A DNA stretch of 8,684 nucleotides from Tissierellia bacterium (GTDB lineage Bacteria; Bacillota; Clostridia; Tissierellales; Dethiosulfatibacteraceae). Location of the stretch: positions 1 through 8,684 of the forward strand of contig SKID01000261.1 in assembly GCA_007116605.1 (NCBI GenBank). Reading direction: 5' to 3'. Below are positions 1-7,406 of this stretch, piece after piece. The position numbers and the translations under genes were made by a program. Within the stretch, counting starts at the first letter, position 1; each line of letters opens with the position of its first letter. Below the pieces are notes generated by a model. It saw only the letters and a list, made by a program, of their open reading frames with translations. It was not told the DNA's origin and made no database searches.

Positions 1-1125
1 AAGCAAGCACAAGAGTTGACCCATTCAATTGCTATGGCATCAATGATGTCAGAATATTCGTTTGATAAGCACAAAACAAACAAGATTAAATATAATATTG
101 AGACAATGAACTTTATTTATCAGAATAGTGAAAAATTGAGTGAAGCAGTTAATAAAGGCAGTATTATTGGAGAAAGCGTTTGCCTTGCCAGGGATTTAGT
201 TAATGAACCACCTAATAAAATGGAGGCACAAAGATTTTGTGACGATGCGAAAGCATTATTCTCTGAGACAAATGTAGAAGTATTAGAGAAAGGTGAAGTT
301 TGGATTAGAGAACAAGAAATGAACATGATTTTATCAGTTGCCGAAGGATCCCAAAAAGAGCCAAAAGTACTTTTGTTAAAATATAAGGGAGACCAAAGTA
401 AAGACAAATATCATGGTTTAGTAGGGAAAGGGATCACCTTTGACTCAGGTGGATATAATTTAAAAAAAGAAGGGATGCAATATATGAAGTCCGATATGGG
501 CGGTGCTGCTGCAGTTATTGGGGCAATGAATATTATTGCTAAAATGCAGGTTCCGGTTAATATCTTGGTTGCGATTCCCCTTTGTGAAAACATGATAGAT
601 AGTCAGGCGATAAAGCCAGGATCAGTCATTACTGCTTCTTCTGGAAAAACCGTTGAAATCACTAACACAGATGCTGAAGGCAGGTTGGTTCTAGGTGAGG
701 CATTATATTATCTAGCGAAAATGGAAGAAGTGGAAGACCTTATTGACATTGCAACATTGACAGGAAGTGCAGCGATGACTTTTGGAGGAGTTTGCACTCC
801 TTATACTAGCAATAATGATGATATGAGTCAAAAGCTAGAGTATGCAGCAAAAGAAACAGGAGATAAAATTTGGAGGCTACCTCTATTTGATGAATATAAA
901 TCCTATTTGTCATCAGATATAGCGGATTTATCAAACGCATCAGCAAAAAAATCAGCAGGCACTATTTTGGGAGGAATGTTTATCAAAGAATTTGTAAATG
1001 ATAAACCATGGGTACACTTGGATATTGCTAGCACTAACGGTTCAGTAATGGCACATGGATTAACATCTAAAGGCGCTACAGGAGTTGGTGTTAGATTATT
1101 ATATCATTATTTTAAAAACCAATAG
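1..1125 (+). CDS. pepA: Leucyl aminopeptidase, M17 family (5'-truncated by window edge)
   Basis: This cytoplasmic two-metal aminopeptidase removes N-terminal residues from peptides. The frame is open from base 1, so the true start lies upstream. A TTG at 16 is an internal codon, not a believable start, because M17 enzymes are usually about 480-500 residues and only about 374 are visible. What remains is the end of the N-terminal domain plus the whole catalytic domain. Counting from the TTG codon, NEPPN lies at 63-67. The segment VGKGITFDSGG supplies metal ligands K138 and D143, K150 matches the catalytic lysine (E. coli PepA K282), and D160 is a further ligand. NTDAEGRLVLGEAL supplies D219, E221 and R223. 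All key residues are present, so the enzyme should be active. The stop overlaps the ribosome binding site of the peptide-binding protein gene nine bases downstream, implying co-transcription and a job in digesting imported peptides. Confidence 0.95.
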   Translation, partial: KQAQELTHSIAMASMMSEYSFDKHKTNKIKYNIETMNFIYQNSEKLSEAVNKGSIIGESVCLARDLVNEPPNKMEAQRFCDDAKALFSETNVEVLEKGEVWIREQEMNMILSVAEGSQKEPKVLLLKYKGDQSKDKYHGLVGKGITFDSGGYNLKKEGMQYMKSDMGGAAAVIGAMNIIAKMQVPVNILVAIPLCENMIDSQAIKPGSVITASSGKTVEITNTDAEGRLVLGEALYYLAKMEEVEDLIDIATLTGSAAMTFGGVCTPYTSNNDDMSQKLEYAAKETGDKIWRLPLFDEYKSYLSSDIADLSNASAKKSAGTILGGMFIKEFVNDKPWVHLDIASTNGSVMAHGLTSKGATGVGVRLLYHYFKNQ

Positions 1126-1130
1126 GAGGG
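1124..1130 (+). promoter_or_regulatory. Strong ribosome binding site of oppA, overlapping the pepA stop
   Basis: AGGAGGG lies 4 bases before ATG 1135 and shares bases with the TAG stop (1123-1125) of the aminopeptidase gene. This fixes the start of the binding protein and suggests translational coupling of the two genes. Confidence 0.8.
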
Positions 1131-1134
1131 AATT

Positions 1135-2904
1135 ATGAAAAAAAGAGGAATTTCGTGGTTGATGATTTTAATGTTAGTATTATCATCAATGGTAATAGGT
1201 TTGGCAGGATGTAATCAACAACAGACTCCAGCCCCAGCGCCACCACAAGAAGATGGAAACGGAAATGAAGAAGGAAGTGGAGATTCTGGTTCAGATACAG
1301 ATCCAGTAGATTCAGGAGAAGTTCCTGACGAAGTACAATTTTTCAACTATCCATTTATGGCAGATCCAAGAAATATCGATGGAGCCATGACAAACTTTAT
1401 GTTAGACTTAACGATAATTGGCAATGTACATCAGACAATGACAGAGTTGATTTTTGTAGATGAAGTATTAACAATGGTGCCTGGAGCAGCAGAGTCTTGG
1501 GAAATCTCTGAAGATGGATTAGTTTATACGTTTAATTTAAGAGACATGAATTGGGAAGATGGACAAGCACTGACAGCTCATGATTATGCATTGACATTGT
1601 TTAGAGCTTTAGACCCAAATTCAGGATCTGTTAAAGCGGGGGATTTGTTTAACATAGAAAATGCACTTGAGTATTTCCAAGGTAATGCAGACAAAGAAGA
1701 TGTAGGGATAAGAGTGCCAGATGATAAAACTCTGGAAATCACATTAAAACAAGTGACCCCGTATTTTATCAATTTGACTTATGCAGGATTGTTTACACCT
1801 ACTCGACAAGATATGGTTGACCAGTATGGAGAGCAGTTTGGAATTATTGGGGACAGTATTTTAGCAAGTGGTCCATTTAAAGTAAAGGAGTGGGTCAATG
1901 ATGTGCATCTAATTCTTGAAAAGAATGAAAATTACTGGGATGCGGACAGTGTTTTGCTAGAGACCATTACCTTTAAAATGATTCGTGATGTACAGGCGAT
2001 CATGAGTGAATTGATGAATGGCACTATTGACAGAACATCTGTAACTATTCAAGAGTGGAGAGACCGATTAATAACAACGGGTAATTTCTCTTATGGAGAT
2101 TATGTTTTAGCAGGAACCTATTTCTTGATTTTCAATACAGATTATGAAGTAAACGGAGTCAAACCTTTAAGTAATGTGAAAGTTCGTCAAGCGATTTCAG
2201 CAGCCATAGATAGAGAGGAAGCCACTTTTATGCTTAGAGGTGATATGGCTATACCTGCTACAGGTTTTATTCCTTCAACCGTAGGATTAGACAATCATAA
2301 CTTTAGAGAAGTAACAAATTATAATCCAATAGAAGCCATTCAAGCACGTGTTCCAGATCCGAAAGCTTTACTTGAAGAAGGCTTAGCAGAGTTGGGTATC
2401 AGCATCAATGATTTCACCATAGAATTCTTAGCGGGTGGAACTACAGCTCAACACCGAAGCGAGGCTGAATTTTTCCAAGAGGTACTACAAAGGGAGTTAG
2501 GTTTAAAACTTGAAATTACACAAGTTGAAACGGCGGTTAGAACACAAAATTCGAGAGCTGGTGACTTTGGAATTACATACTCATTATGGTATGCTGGACA
2601 AAATGATCCAGGTATCTATTTTAACAACTGGCTTACCAATTTGGAAACACATTCCTATAAAACAGGATATGACAACCAGCAGTTTGATGAATATGTTTTA
2701 GCGGCGAATTCTACAATGGATGAAGAAATTAGAAGACATAATTTCAATAGAGCAGAGTGGCTATTGGCTGAAGAAGATTGTATTGTAGCACCAATTTATC
2801 ATCCAATTAGTTCCATGATGACTGCAAAATACATGAGAGGGTTTGTTAACCAGAACTTTGCTCCAACAGCCTTTAAAACAGTGTACACAGTCGGTAGAGA
2901 ATAG
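1135..2904 (+). CDS. oppA: Peptide ABC transporter substrate-binding lipoprotein (SBP family 5)
   Basis: This is the extracellular peptide receptor of the importer encoded downstream, tethered to the outer face of the membrane. Residues 1-25 form a lipoprotein signal: basic MKKR, a hydrophobic core and the lipobox LAGC with lipidated Cys26. A flexible linker rich in Pro, Gly, Glu, Asp and Ser follows (about 27-65). The family 5 domain fills the rest. Hallmarks are a PGAAESWEISEDGLVYTFNLR segment around 116-136, ASGPFKV at 244-250, KNENYWDAD at 263-271 and VRQAISAAIDRE at 350-361. At 589 residues it is a little long for OppA/DppA (about 540), explained by the linker. Oligopeptide versus dipeptide or another ligand cannot be settled from sequence; the neighbouring aminopeptidase favours peptides. 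It is the first gene of the transporter set and is separated from the permeases by a stem-loop. Confidence 0.93.
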   Translation: MKKRGISWLMILMLVLSSMVIGLAGCNQQQTPAPAPPQEDGNGNEEGSGDSGSDTDPVDSGEVPDEVQFFNYPFMADPRNIDGAMTNFMLDLTIIGNVHQTMTELIFVDEVLTMVPGAAESWEISEDGLVYTFNLRDMNWEDGQALTAHDYALTLFRALDPNSGSVKAGDLFNIENALEYFQGNADKEDVGIRVPDDKTLEITLKQVTPYFINLTYAGLFTPTRQDMVDQYGEQFGIIGDSILASGPFKVKEWVNDVHLILEKNENYWDADSVLLETITFKMIRDVQAIMSELMNGTIDRTSVTIQEWRDRLITTGNFSYGDYVLAGTYFLIFNTDYEVNGVKPLSNVKVRQAISAAIDREEATFMLRGDMAIPATGFIPSTVGLDNHNFREVTNYNPIEAIQARVPDPKALLEEGLAELGISINDFTIEFLAGGTTAQHRSEAEFFQEVLQRELGLKLEITQVETAVRTQNSRAGDFGITYSLWYAGQNDPGIYFNNWLTNLETHSYKTGYDNQQFDEYVLAANSTMDEEIRRHNFNRAEWLLAEEDCIVAPIYHPISSMMTAKYMRGFVNQNFAPTAFKTVYTVGRE

Positions 2905-2911
2905 TATTAAA

Positions 2912-2936
2912 TAGTGCGGCTTAAATAGCCGCACTA
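2912..2936 (+). promoter_or_regulatory. Intercistronic stem-loop between oppA and oppB
   Basis: A perfect 10-bp inverted repeat, TAGTGCGGCT and AGCCGCACTA, encloses a 5-base loop (TAAAT). It begins 8 bases after the oppA stop. No run of T follows directly (only TTTT at 2945-2948), so it is unlikely to be a full terminator. In other peptide and sugar ABC operons, hairpins at this position protect the upstream mRNA from 3' decay or partly terminate, so that binding protein exceeds permease. That role here is inferred. Confidence 0.75.
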
Positions 2937-2949
2937 AAATCCTAGTTTT

Positions 2950-2955
2950 GAGGAG
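2950..2955 (+). promoter_or_regulatory. Ribosome binding site supporting the TTG start of oppB
   Basis: GAGGAG lies 9 bases before TTG 2965. The next in-frame ATG is at residue 27, inside the first membrane segment, so the TTG is the only sensible start. Confidence 0.7.
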
Positions 2956-2964
2956 CGTATACCA

Positions 2965-3894
2965 TTGGCAAAATATTTTTTGAAGAGATTAATTTATGCT
3001 TTTTTCACAGTATTTATTGTTATTACGATTACATTTTTTTTAATGCATGCGATACCAGGAGATCCACTGGGAGAACTGGTAGGTAGATTGCCACAAAGTG
3101 TTCAAGAAAGTTACTATGCAAAATATGGTTTAGATAAACCGGTATATCAGCAATACTTTATATACATCCAAAATTTGTTTTTGAGGGGCGATTTTGGAGA
3201 ATCTATTGTTTATCCTGGAAGAAGTGTTAATAGCATCATTGCAAGAGGAGCACCCATCTCAGCTAGGATTGGTATACAAGGCTTGGCGATTGGTATTTCT
3301 TTAGGGATTACTTTAGGAATTATTGCAGCATACAAGAGAGGAAAATGGATGGATTATTTTGTAATGTTTGTAGCGCTATTTTCTATCTCAATTCCAAGTT
3401 TTGTATTTGCGGCTGTATTGCAATATTTTTTGACGGTGAGATATCAAATCTTCCCAGTAACAGGTTGGGGAACATTTGCTCACACCGTCTTACCAGCGAT
3501 GGCTTTTGGATTAAGAAATATTGGAGTCAAAGCAAGGTTTATGAGAAGTACTTGGCTAGATGTTATGGGTCAGGATTATGTGCTGGCGGCCGAAGCAACA
3601 GGTATGTCTAAGTTTGATGTGACTTTTAAAGTGATATTGCGAAATGCGTTAACACCTTTAGTCACAATTATTATACCTGAGCTAGCGTTTATTTTTGTAG
3701 GCACATTTGTTCTGGAGACAATATTTTCTATTCCTGGCTTAGGAACTTATTTTATAGCAGCAGTTTCTGCAAGAGACTATCCCATGATTATTGGACAGAC
3801 TATTTTTATTTCTACACTTTATGTAACATCAATGCTAGTGTTAGATTTTGTCTATGTGTTAATTGATCCAAGAGTTCGTTTAATAAAAAAATAG
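2965..3894 (+). CDS. oppB: Peptide ABC transporter permease, OppB/DppB type
   Basis: One of two membrane subunits forming the peptide channel. The 309-residue length is typical of the family. A membrane helix at about 10-29 is followed by the conserved periplasm-side stretch with PGDP (31-34), KYGLDKPVYQQY (53-64) and GDFGES (75-80) seen in OppB/DppB proteins. Further hydrophobic segments lie at about 103-122, 132-156, 172-185, 232-252 and 276-301. The cytoplasmic EAA loop that docks on the ATPases is at about 204-231 (DYVLAAEATGMS onward, ending near the proline in ALTPL). Translation starts at TTG behind a good ribosome binding site. The weaker start codon and the stem-loop upstream are both consistent with less permease than binding protein. 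It ends 8 bases before the second permease gene. Confidence 0.93.
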   Translation: MAKYFLKRLIYAFFTVFIVITITFFLMHAIPGDPLGELVGRLPQSVQESYYAKYGLDKPVYQQYFIYIQNLFLRGDFGESIVYPGRSVNSIIARGAPISARIGIQGLAIGISLGITLGIIAAYKRGKWMDYFVMFVALFSISIPSFVFAAVLQYFLTVRYQIFPVTGWGTFAHTVLPAMAFGLRNIGVKARFMRSTWLDVMGQDYVLAAEATGMSKFDVTFKVILRNALTPLVTIIIPELAFIFVGTFVLETIFSIPGLGTYFIAAVSARDYPMIIGQTIFISTLYVTSMLVLDFVYVLIDPRVRLIKK

Positions 3895-3902
3895 GAGGAA
3901 CG

Positions 3903-4835
3903 ATGTCTACAGTCGAAAAAAACACAAGTAAAAATTTTGATTTTGAGTTTGACAGCAATAAAAGCTTGTATGCTGATGGGATAGTTCGTCCTAGTTTAAA
4001 TTATTGGCAAGATGCTTTTAGACGATTGAAGAAGAATAAGGTGGCAATAGGCGCAGGAATTATTTTGATTTTCATTATATTTATGACTATCTTTGGACCT
4101 AGCATAAGTGGTCATTCATTTACGCAAATGAATCGACAAATGGTAAACAAGCCTCCTTCGGCAGAACATTGGTTTGGAACGGATCGAATGGGCAGAGACT
4201 TGTTTACAAGAGCCTGGGTAGGTGGTCGCGTCTCTATTATTATTGGTGTAGTAGGCGCGATAGTTAATGTAGTGCTTGGATTGATTTATGGAGGTGTGTC
4301 TGGTTTTTTTGGCGGGCGAGTAGATACGATTATGATGCGTTGTATTGAAATCTTAGGCTCTATACCCAAAATGATTTTGATCATATTGATTTCGTTAATC
4401 TTAAAGCCTGGTATTCCATCGCTTATTGTTGCCTTGACTATAGCAGGCTGGATTGGAACCGCTAGAATGGTTCGCGGACAAGTATTGCAACTAAAAGAAA
4501 TGGATTTTGTAACAGCTTCAAGAGCCTTAGGTGCATCGCCATTTTCTATAATAAAAGAACACTTAGTTCCAAATGTAATGAGTACGATCATAGTTTTGAC
4601 AACCATCCAAGTACCCTCTTTAATGTTTGCAGAAGCTTTCCTAAGCTTTATTGGTCTAGGTGTTTCATCTCCCAATACTAGTTGGGGTGCTATGTGTGCA
4701 GAAGGACAACAGGTGATATTATTTTATCCTTATCAATTAATATTTCCAACAATTCTCATTTCTTTAACCATGCTGTGTTTCAATTTGTTAGGCGATGGGT
4801 TAAGAGATGCGTTAGACCCCAAACTAAGACGGTAG
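3903..4835 (+). CDS. oppC: Peptide ABC transporter permease, OppC/DppC type
   Basis: Second channel-forming membrane subunit, partner of the OppB-type protein. A cytoplasmic N-terminal tail (about 1-45) includes the YWQDAFRRLKKNKVA segment typical of OppC N-terminal domains. It is followed by a membrane helix at about 47-65 and the family hallmark HWFGTDRMGRDLFTR (89-103). More hydrophobic segments lie at about 110-135, 155-183, 226-250 and 275-298. The EAA loop for ATPase contact is at about 201-224 (DFVTASRALGAS onward). FLSFIGLGVSSPNTSWGAM at 246-264 is another strong family signature. The 310-residue length is normal. The start is ATG 3903 behind AGGAGGA at 3893-3899, which overlaps the oppB stop. 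The ATPase gene begins 12 bases after its stop. Confidence 0.93.
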   Translation: MSTVEKNTSKNFDFEFDSNKSLYADGIVRPSLNYWQDAFRRLKKNKVAIGAGIILIFIIFMTIFGPSISGHSFTQMNRQMVNKPPSAEHWFGTDRMGRDLFTRAWVGGRVSIIIGVVGAIVNVVLGLIYGGVSGFFGGRVDTIMMRCIEILGSIPKMILIILISLILKPGIPSLIVALTIAGWIGTARMVRGQVLQLKEMDFVTASRALGASPFSIIKEHLVPNVMSTIIVLTTIQVPSLMFAEAFLSFIGLGVSSPNTSWGAMCAEGQQVILFYPYQLIFPTILISLTMLCFNLLGDGLRDALDPKLRR

Positions 4836-4836
4836 T

Positions 4837-4842
4837 AGGTGA
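4837..4842 (+). promoter_or_regulatory. Ribosome binding site that favours ATG 4848 for oppD
   Basis: AGGTGA lies 5 bases before ATG 4848. The in-frame alternatives GTG 4839 (inside this site) and ATG 4845 (2 bases away) are too close to use it. Confidence 0.55.
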
Positions 4843-4847
4843 ATATG

Positions 4848-5858
4848 ATGGAAAAGATTTTAGAAGTAAAAGATTTAAATGTTAGTTTTAATACTTATGC
4901 TGGTGAAGTTCAAGCGGTCAGAGGAGTTAGTTTTGATTTAAAGCAGAAAGAGTGTCTGGCCATTGTTGGAGAATCAGGTAGCGGTAAATCAGTAACAGCA
5001 AAAGCAATAATTAAACTGATTCATGATCCTGGAGTCATTAAAAAGGGATCCTCCATCAAGTATTTAGGGGAAGAACTCGCAAATAAGAATTTTGATCAAA
5101 TGCGAAAAATTAGAGGATCTGAAATTAGCATGATTTTTCAAGATGCTTTGACTTCATTAAACCCAACAAAAAAAGTAGGGCACCAGGTTGCTCAAAGTCT
5201 GATTATTCATCAGAAAATGGGAAAAAGAGAAGCTTTTGATAAAGCGGTAGAGATGTTAAGATTTGTTAAAATTCCAAATCCAGAGAGAAGAGCAAATCAA
5301 TATCCTCATGAGTTTTCGGGAGGCATGCGTCAAAGAGCTATGATTGCTATGGCTTTAGTTAATAAACCCAATATTTTGATCGCAGATGAGCCAACAACTG
5401 CTTTAGATGTGACAATACAAGCACAGATTATTGACTTATTAAAAGACATGCAAGAAGAGTTAAACACAGCGATTGTGATGATTACCCATGATTTGGGTGT
5501 AGTAGCTGGTAGTGCAGATCGGATTGCAGTTATGTATGGTGGCATGATTGTAGAACAAGGTCCTAAGAAAGAGATTTTTTATAGACCTAAACATCCTTAT
5601 ACTTGGGCACTGCTAAATTCTGTACCTCGTCTCAATACTAAAAGCAAAGAAACGCTCTATTCAATAAAAGGAACTCCTCCAGATTTAATTCAGCCTCCGT
5701 TAGGATGTCCCTTTGCACCTCGTTGTGAGTTTAGGCTTAATATATGTAATGAAAAAATGCCAACAGCGTATCCAATAATTGAAGGACATGATGCAAAATG
5801 CTGGCTATTGGATGAAAGAGCTCCTAAAGTTAAAGTGTTCGAAAGGCTGGAGGTGTAA
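4848..5858 (+). CDS. oppD: Peptide ABC transporter ATPase, OppD/DppD type
   Basis: Cytoplasmic ATPase that powers import with the OppF-type partner. Counting from ATG 4848 (336 residues), the ABC set is complete: Walker A GESGSGKS (41-48), Q-loop Gln98, signature FSGGMRQR (156-163), Walker B ILIADEPT with D180 and E181, and switch His214. The signature reads SGGM rather than SGGQ, which is common in OppD. The C-terminal oligopeptide/dipeptide domain begins near HPYTWALLNSVP and carries cysteines 287, 293, 300 and 318, the spacing of the cluster conserved in OppD/DppD proteins. Starts at GTG 4839 or ATG 4845 would add three or one residues; ATG 4848 is preferred for its spacing to AGGTGA. It ends 3 bases before oppF. 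Confidence 0.93.
   Translation: MEKILEVKDLNVSFNTYAGEVQAVRGVSFDLKQKECLAIVGESGSGKSVTAKAIIKLIHDPGVIKKGSSIKYLGEELANKNFDQMRKIRGSEISMIFQDALTSLNPTKKVGHQVAQSLIIHQKMGKREAFDKAVEMLRFVKIPNPERRANQYPHEFSGGMRQRAMIAMALVNKPNILIADEPTTALDVTIQAQIIDLLKDMQEELNTAIVMITHDLGVVAGSADRIAVMYGGMIVEQGPKKEIFYRPKHPYTWALLNSVPRLNTKSKETLYSIKGTPPDLIQPPLGCPFAPRCEFRLNICNEKMPTAYPIIEGHDAKCWLLDERAPKVKVFERLEV
5849..5855 (+). promoter_or_regulatory. Ribosome binding site of oppF, inside the end of oppD
   Basis: GGAGGTG lies 6 bases before ATG 5862. The closer ATG at 5858, which overlaps the oppD stop, is in another frame and reaches a stop after six codons, so 5862 is the start. Confidence 0.75.
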
Positions 5859-5861
5859 TGA

Positions 5862-6815
5862 ATGTCAAAACTTATTGAAGTAAAAAACTTAAAAAAGCAT
5901 TTTAAGGTAGGGCGAAACCTTTATTTAAAAGCAGTAGATGATGTAAGTTTCTACATTAATAAAGGAGAGACACTAGGATTGGTAGGTGAATCGGGCTGCG
6001 GTAAGACTACTTGTGGTAGAACAATCCTTAATCTTTATGATCCCACAGGAGGTGAAGTTTTATATCATGGTAGAAACATCTATGACTTTGCCAGAAATGA
6101 AATGAAATCATATCGTAAAGATTGTCAAATAATTTTCCAAGATCCATATTCATCATTAAATCCAAGAATGACTGTTGAGACGATTATTGCAGAAGGTCTG
6201 CGTGTTCACAATATGATGAATACTAAAGATGCTAGATCGAAAGTACATGAATTGTTAGAAATGGTGGGGTTGAATAGGGAACATGCTAACCGGTTTCCAC
6301 ACGAGTTTTCAGGAGGACAAAGACAAAGAATTGGTATTGCACGTTCTTTAGCGGTAGATCCCAAATTTATAGTTTGCGATGAACCTATCTCTGCGTTAGA
6401 TGTATCTATCCAAGCTCAAATAGTCAATTTACTTATCAAGCTACAGTCTGAGTTAGATTTGACTTACTTATTTATAGCTCATGATTTATCTATGGTCAAG
6501 CATATTTCAGATCGAGTAGGTGTAATGTATTTAGGTTCTATTGTTGAAATAGCTAAATGTGATGAGCTATACAGTAAACCTCAACATCCTTATACCAAAG
6601 CCCTATTGTCAGCAGTACCTATTCCAGATCCTGAAGTAGAAGAAAATAGAAAACGTATTATGCTTCAAGGAGATGTTCCAAGTCCCATCAATGTTCCAAA
6701 AGGGTGTAAATTTTCAGGAAGATGTACCATAGCTAAGGATAAATGTTTTGAAGAAGTTCCCGTTTTGAGAGAAGTGGATAAAGACCACTTTGTGTCTTGT
6801 TTTATTGATCAATAA
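5862..6815 (+). CDS. oppF: Peptide ABC transporter ATPase, OppF/DppF type
   Basis: Second ATPase of the importer, expected to pair with the OppD-type subunit under the two permeases. Its 317 residues hold Walker A GESGCGKT (42-49), Q-loop Gln93 within IIFQDPYSSLNPRMTV (a strong OppF/DppF hallmark), signature FSGGQRQR (149-156), Walker B FIVCDEPI with D173 and E174, and switch His207. The C-terminal oligopeptide domain (from about HPYTKALLSAVP, 242 on) carries cysteines 282, 288, 295 and 313, spaced almost as in the partner. It is the last gene of the transporter set. No convincing terminator follows, so some read-through into the regulator gene downstream is possible. Confidence 0.93.
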   Translation: MSKLIEVKNLKKHFKVGRNLYLKAVDDVSFYINKGETLGLVGESGCGKTTCGRTILNLYDPTGGEVLYHGRNIYDFARNEMKSYRKDCQIIFQDPYSSLNPRMTVETIIAEGLRVHNMMNTKDARSKVHELLEMVGLNREHANRFPHEFSGGQRQRIGIARSLAVDPKFIVCDEPISALDVSIQAQIVNLLIKLQSELDLTYLFIAHDLSMVKHISDRVGVMYLGSIVEIAKCDELYSKPQHPYTKALLSAVPIPDPEVEENRKRIMLQGDVPSPINVPKGCKFSGRCTIAKDKCFEEVPVLREVDKDHFVSCFIDQ

Positions 6816-6823
6816 AGAAGAGC

Positions 6824-6854
6824 TTAACAACAATAATGCTTTTTGTTGCGTTAA
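6824..6854 (+). other. Weak inverted repeat after oppF
   Basis: TTAACAACAA (6824-6833) can pair with TTGTTGCGTTAA (6843-6854), giving 10 bp with a two-base bulge and a 9-base loop. It is AT-rich and lacks a following T run, so it is a poor terminator. Its right arm covers the proposed -35 of the next gene, so it might be a protein-binding site instead. Confidence 0.3.
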
Positions 6855-6874
6855 TCTATAAAAAATGTTACAAT
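6846..6874 (+). promoter_or_regulatory. Probable sigma-A promoter for the MarR-type regulator
   Basis: An extended -10, TGTTACAAT (6866-6874, with TACAAT at 6869-6874), lies 17 bases after a weak -35, TTGCGT (6846-6851). The match to TATAAT is 5 of 6 with the TGn extension, which can compensate for the poor -35. Transcription would start near 6881, giving a leader of about 27 bases that holds GAGGA (6895-6899) before ATG 6908. Confidence 0.55.
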
Positions 6875-6907
6875 TATTTATTATATTTTAACGTGAGGAA
6901 ATAATAA

Positions 6908-7342
6908 ATGAAATATATTGATCGATATATTCAGTTATACTTTAAAGACAAGGTTTTTTCAAACCTAGTCACCATGCAAGGGCATGAGACAAATGTTGAA
7001 TATACCAGAACAGAAAAAATGATATTAATGGCGTTAGCTGAACAAAAAATGAACATGGGAGAAATCTCAAGCATGTTTGAAATACCTAATAGTACAGCTA
7101 ATTTTATGATTAATAAGTTTAAAAAGAAAAATCTTGTTACTACAGAAAAGAATCCCGAAGACAGAAGAATTATAGAGGTATCTTTGTCAGAACAGGGACG
7201 TGAAGTATTAAATGAGATATTAATGAACTTAGATGAACGTTTTACTGAAATGATATCAAAAATGATTGGGCTGTTAGAAAAAAAAGCTCAGCCTGAAGAA
7301 GTTGAGGCTTTTAAAAAGTGCATTGATATTATATTGTCATAA
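6908..7342 (+). CDS. bilQ: MarR-family transcriptional regulator (BilQ-like by position)
   Basis: A 144-residue winged helix-turn-helix DNA-binding protein, the usual MarR size, expected to act as a dimer on palindromic operators and often released by small aromatic or toxic ligands. The N- and C-terminal helices (about 1-28 and 98-143) would form the dimer interface. The helix-turn-helix spans about 47-75, with recognition helix NSTANFMINKFKKKNLV at 61-77. The wing holds the family hallmark EDRRIIEVSLSEQG (84-97) with Asp85-Arg86-Arg87. It has its own probable promoter upstream and an intrinsic terminator at its stop. It sits directly before a reductase gene with the BilR motif, and a MarR-type gene named bilQ is reported next to bilR, so the symbol rests on context. 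The family call is firm; the specific role is not. Confidence 0.9.
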   Translation: MKYIDRYIQLYFKDKVFSNLVTMQGHETNVEYTRTEKMILMALAEQKMNMGEISSMFEIPNSTANFMINKFKKKNLVTTEKNPEDRRIIEVSLSEQGREVLNEILMNLDERFTEMISKMIGLLEKKAQPEEVEAFKKCIDIILS

Positions 7343-7364
7343 AAAAGGGAAATCCCTTTTTTTT
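7341..7364 (+). terminator. Short intrinsic terminator at the end of the regulator gene
   Basis: A run of A and GGG (7341-7349) pairs with CCC and a run of T (7354-7362) around the loop AAAT, giving 9 bp; eight T residues (7357-7364) supply the U tract. It overlaps the TAA stop (7340-7342 region). With only three G-C pairs it may terminate partially, leaving some read-through into the reductase gene. Confidence 0.7.
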
Positions 7365-7371
7365 AAAAATA

Positions 7372-7390
7372 TATTTCAATAATTGAAATA
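7372..7390 (+). promoter_or_regulatory. Perfect 19-base palindrome, probable MarR-type operator
   Basis: TATTTCAATAATTGAAATA has 9-base arms around a central A. Its size and symmetry fit MarR-family operators. It lies between the regulator's terminator and the ribosome binding site of the reductase (AAGGAG, 7395-7400), where bound protein would block transcription or initiation. No clear separate promoter could be defined in this AT-rich stretch. Binding by the neighbouring regulator is inferred. Confidence 0.6.
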
Positions 7391-7406
7391 AAATAAGGAG
7401 AACACC

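Noticed and set aside
16..18. TTG as a start codon of the aminopeptidase
   Set aside because: The frame is open upstream to base 1, no ribosome binding site precedes it, and about 110 N-terminal residues of the family would be missing.
2912..2936. Stem-loop after oppA as a full intrinsic terminator
   Set aside because: No T run follows the stem, and the permease genes downstream show no separate promoter, so a processing or stability role is likelier.
4286..4675. Minus-strand open frame of 129 codons inside the oppC gene
   Set aside because: It is antisense to a well-supported permease and its translation shows no recognisable domain; the other minus-strand frames in pepA, oppA and oppD are likewise shadows.
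4839..4841. GTG 4839 as the start of the OppD-type ATPase
   Set aside because: It lies inside the AGGTGA ribosome binding site; ATG 4848 has normal spacing and family-like N-terminal length.
6866..6884. Second copy of the palindromic operator over the regulator -10
   Set aside because: It matches the 7372-7390 palindrome at only about 11 of 19 positions and is not symmetrical, which is little above chance in such AT-rich DNA.
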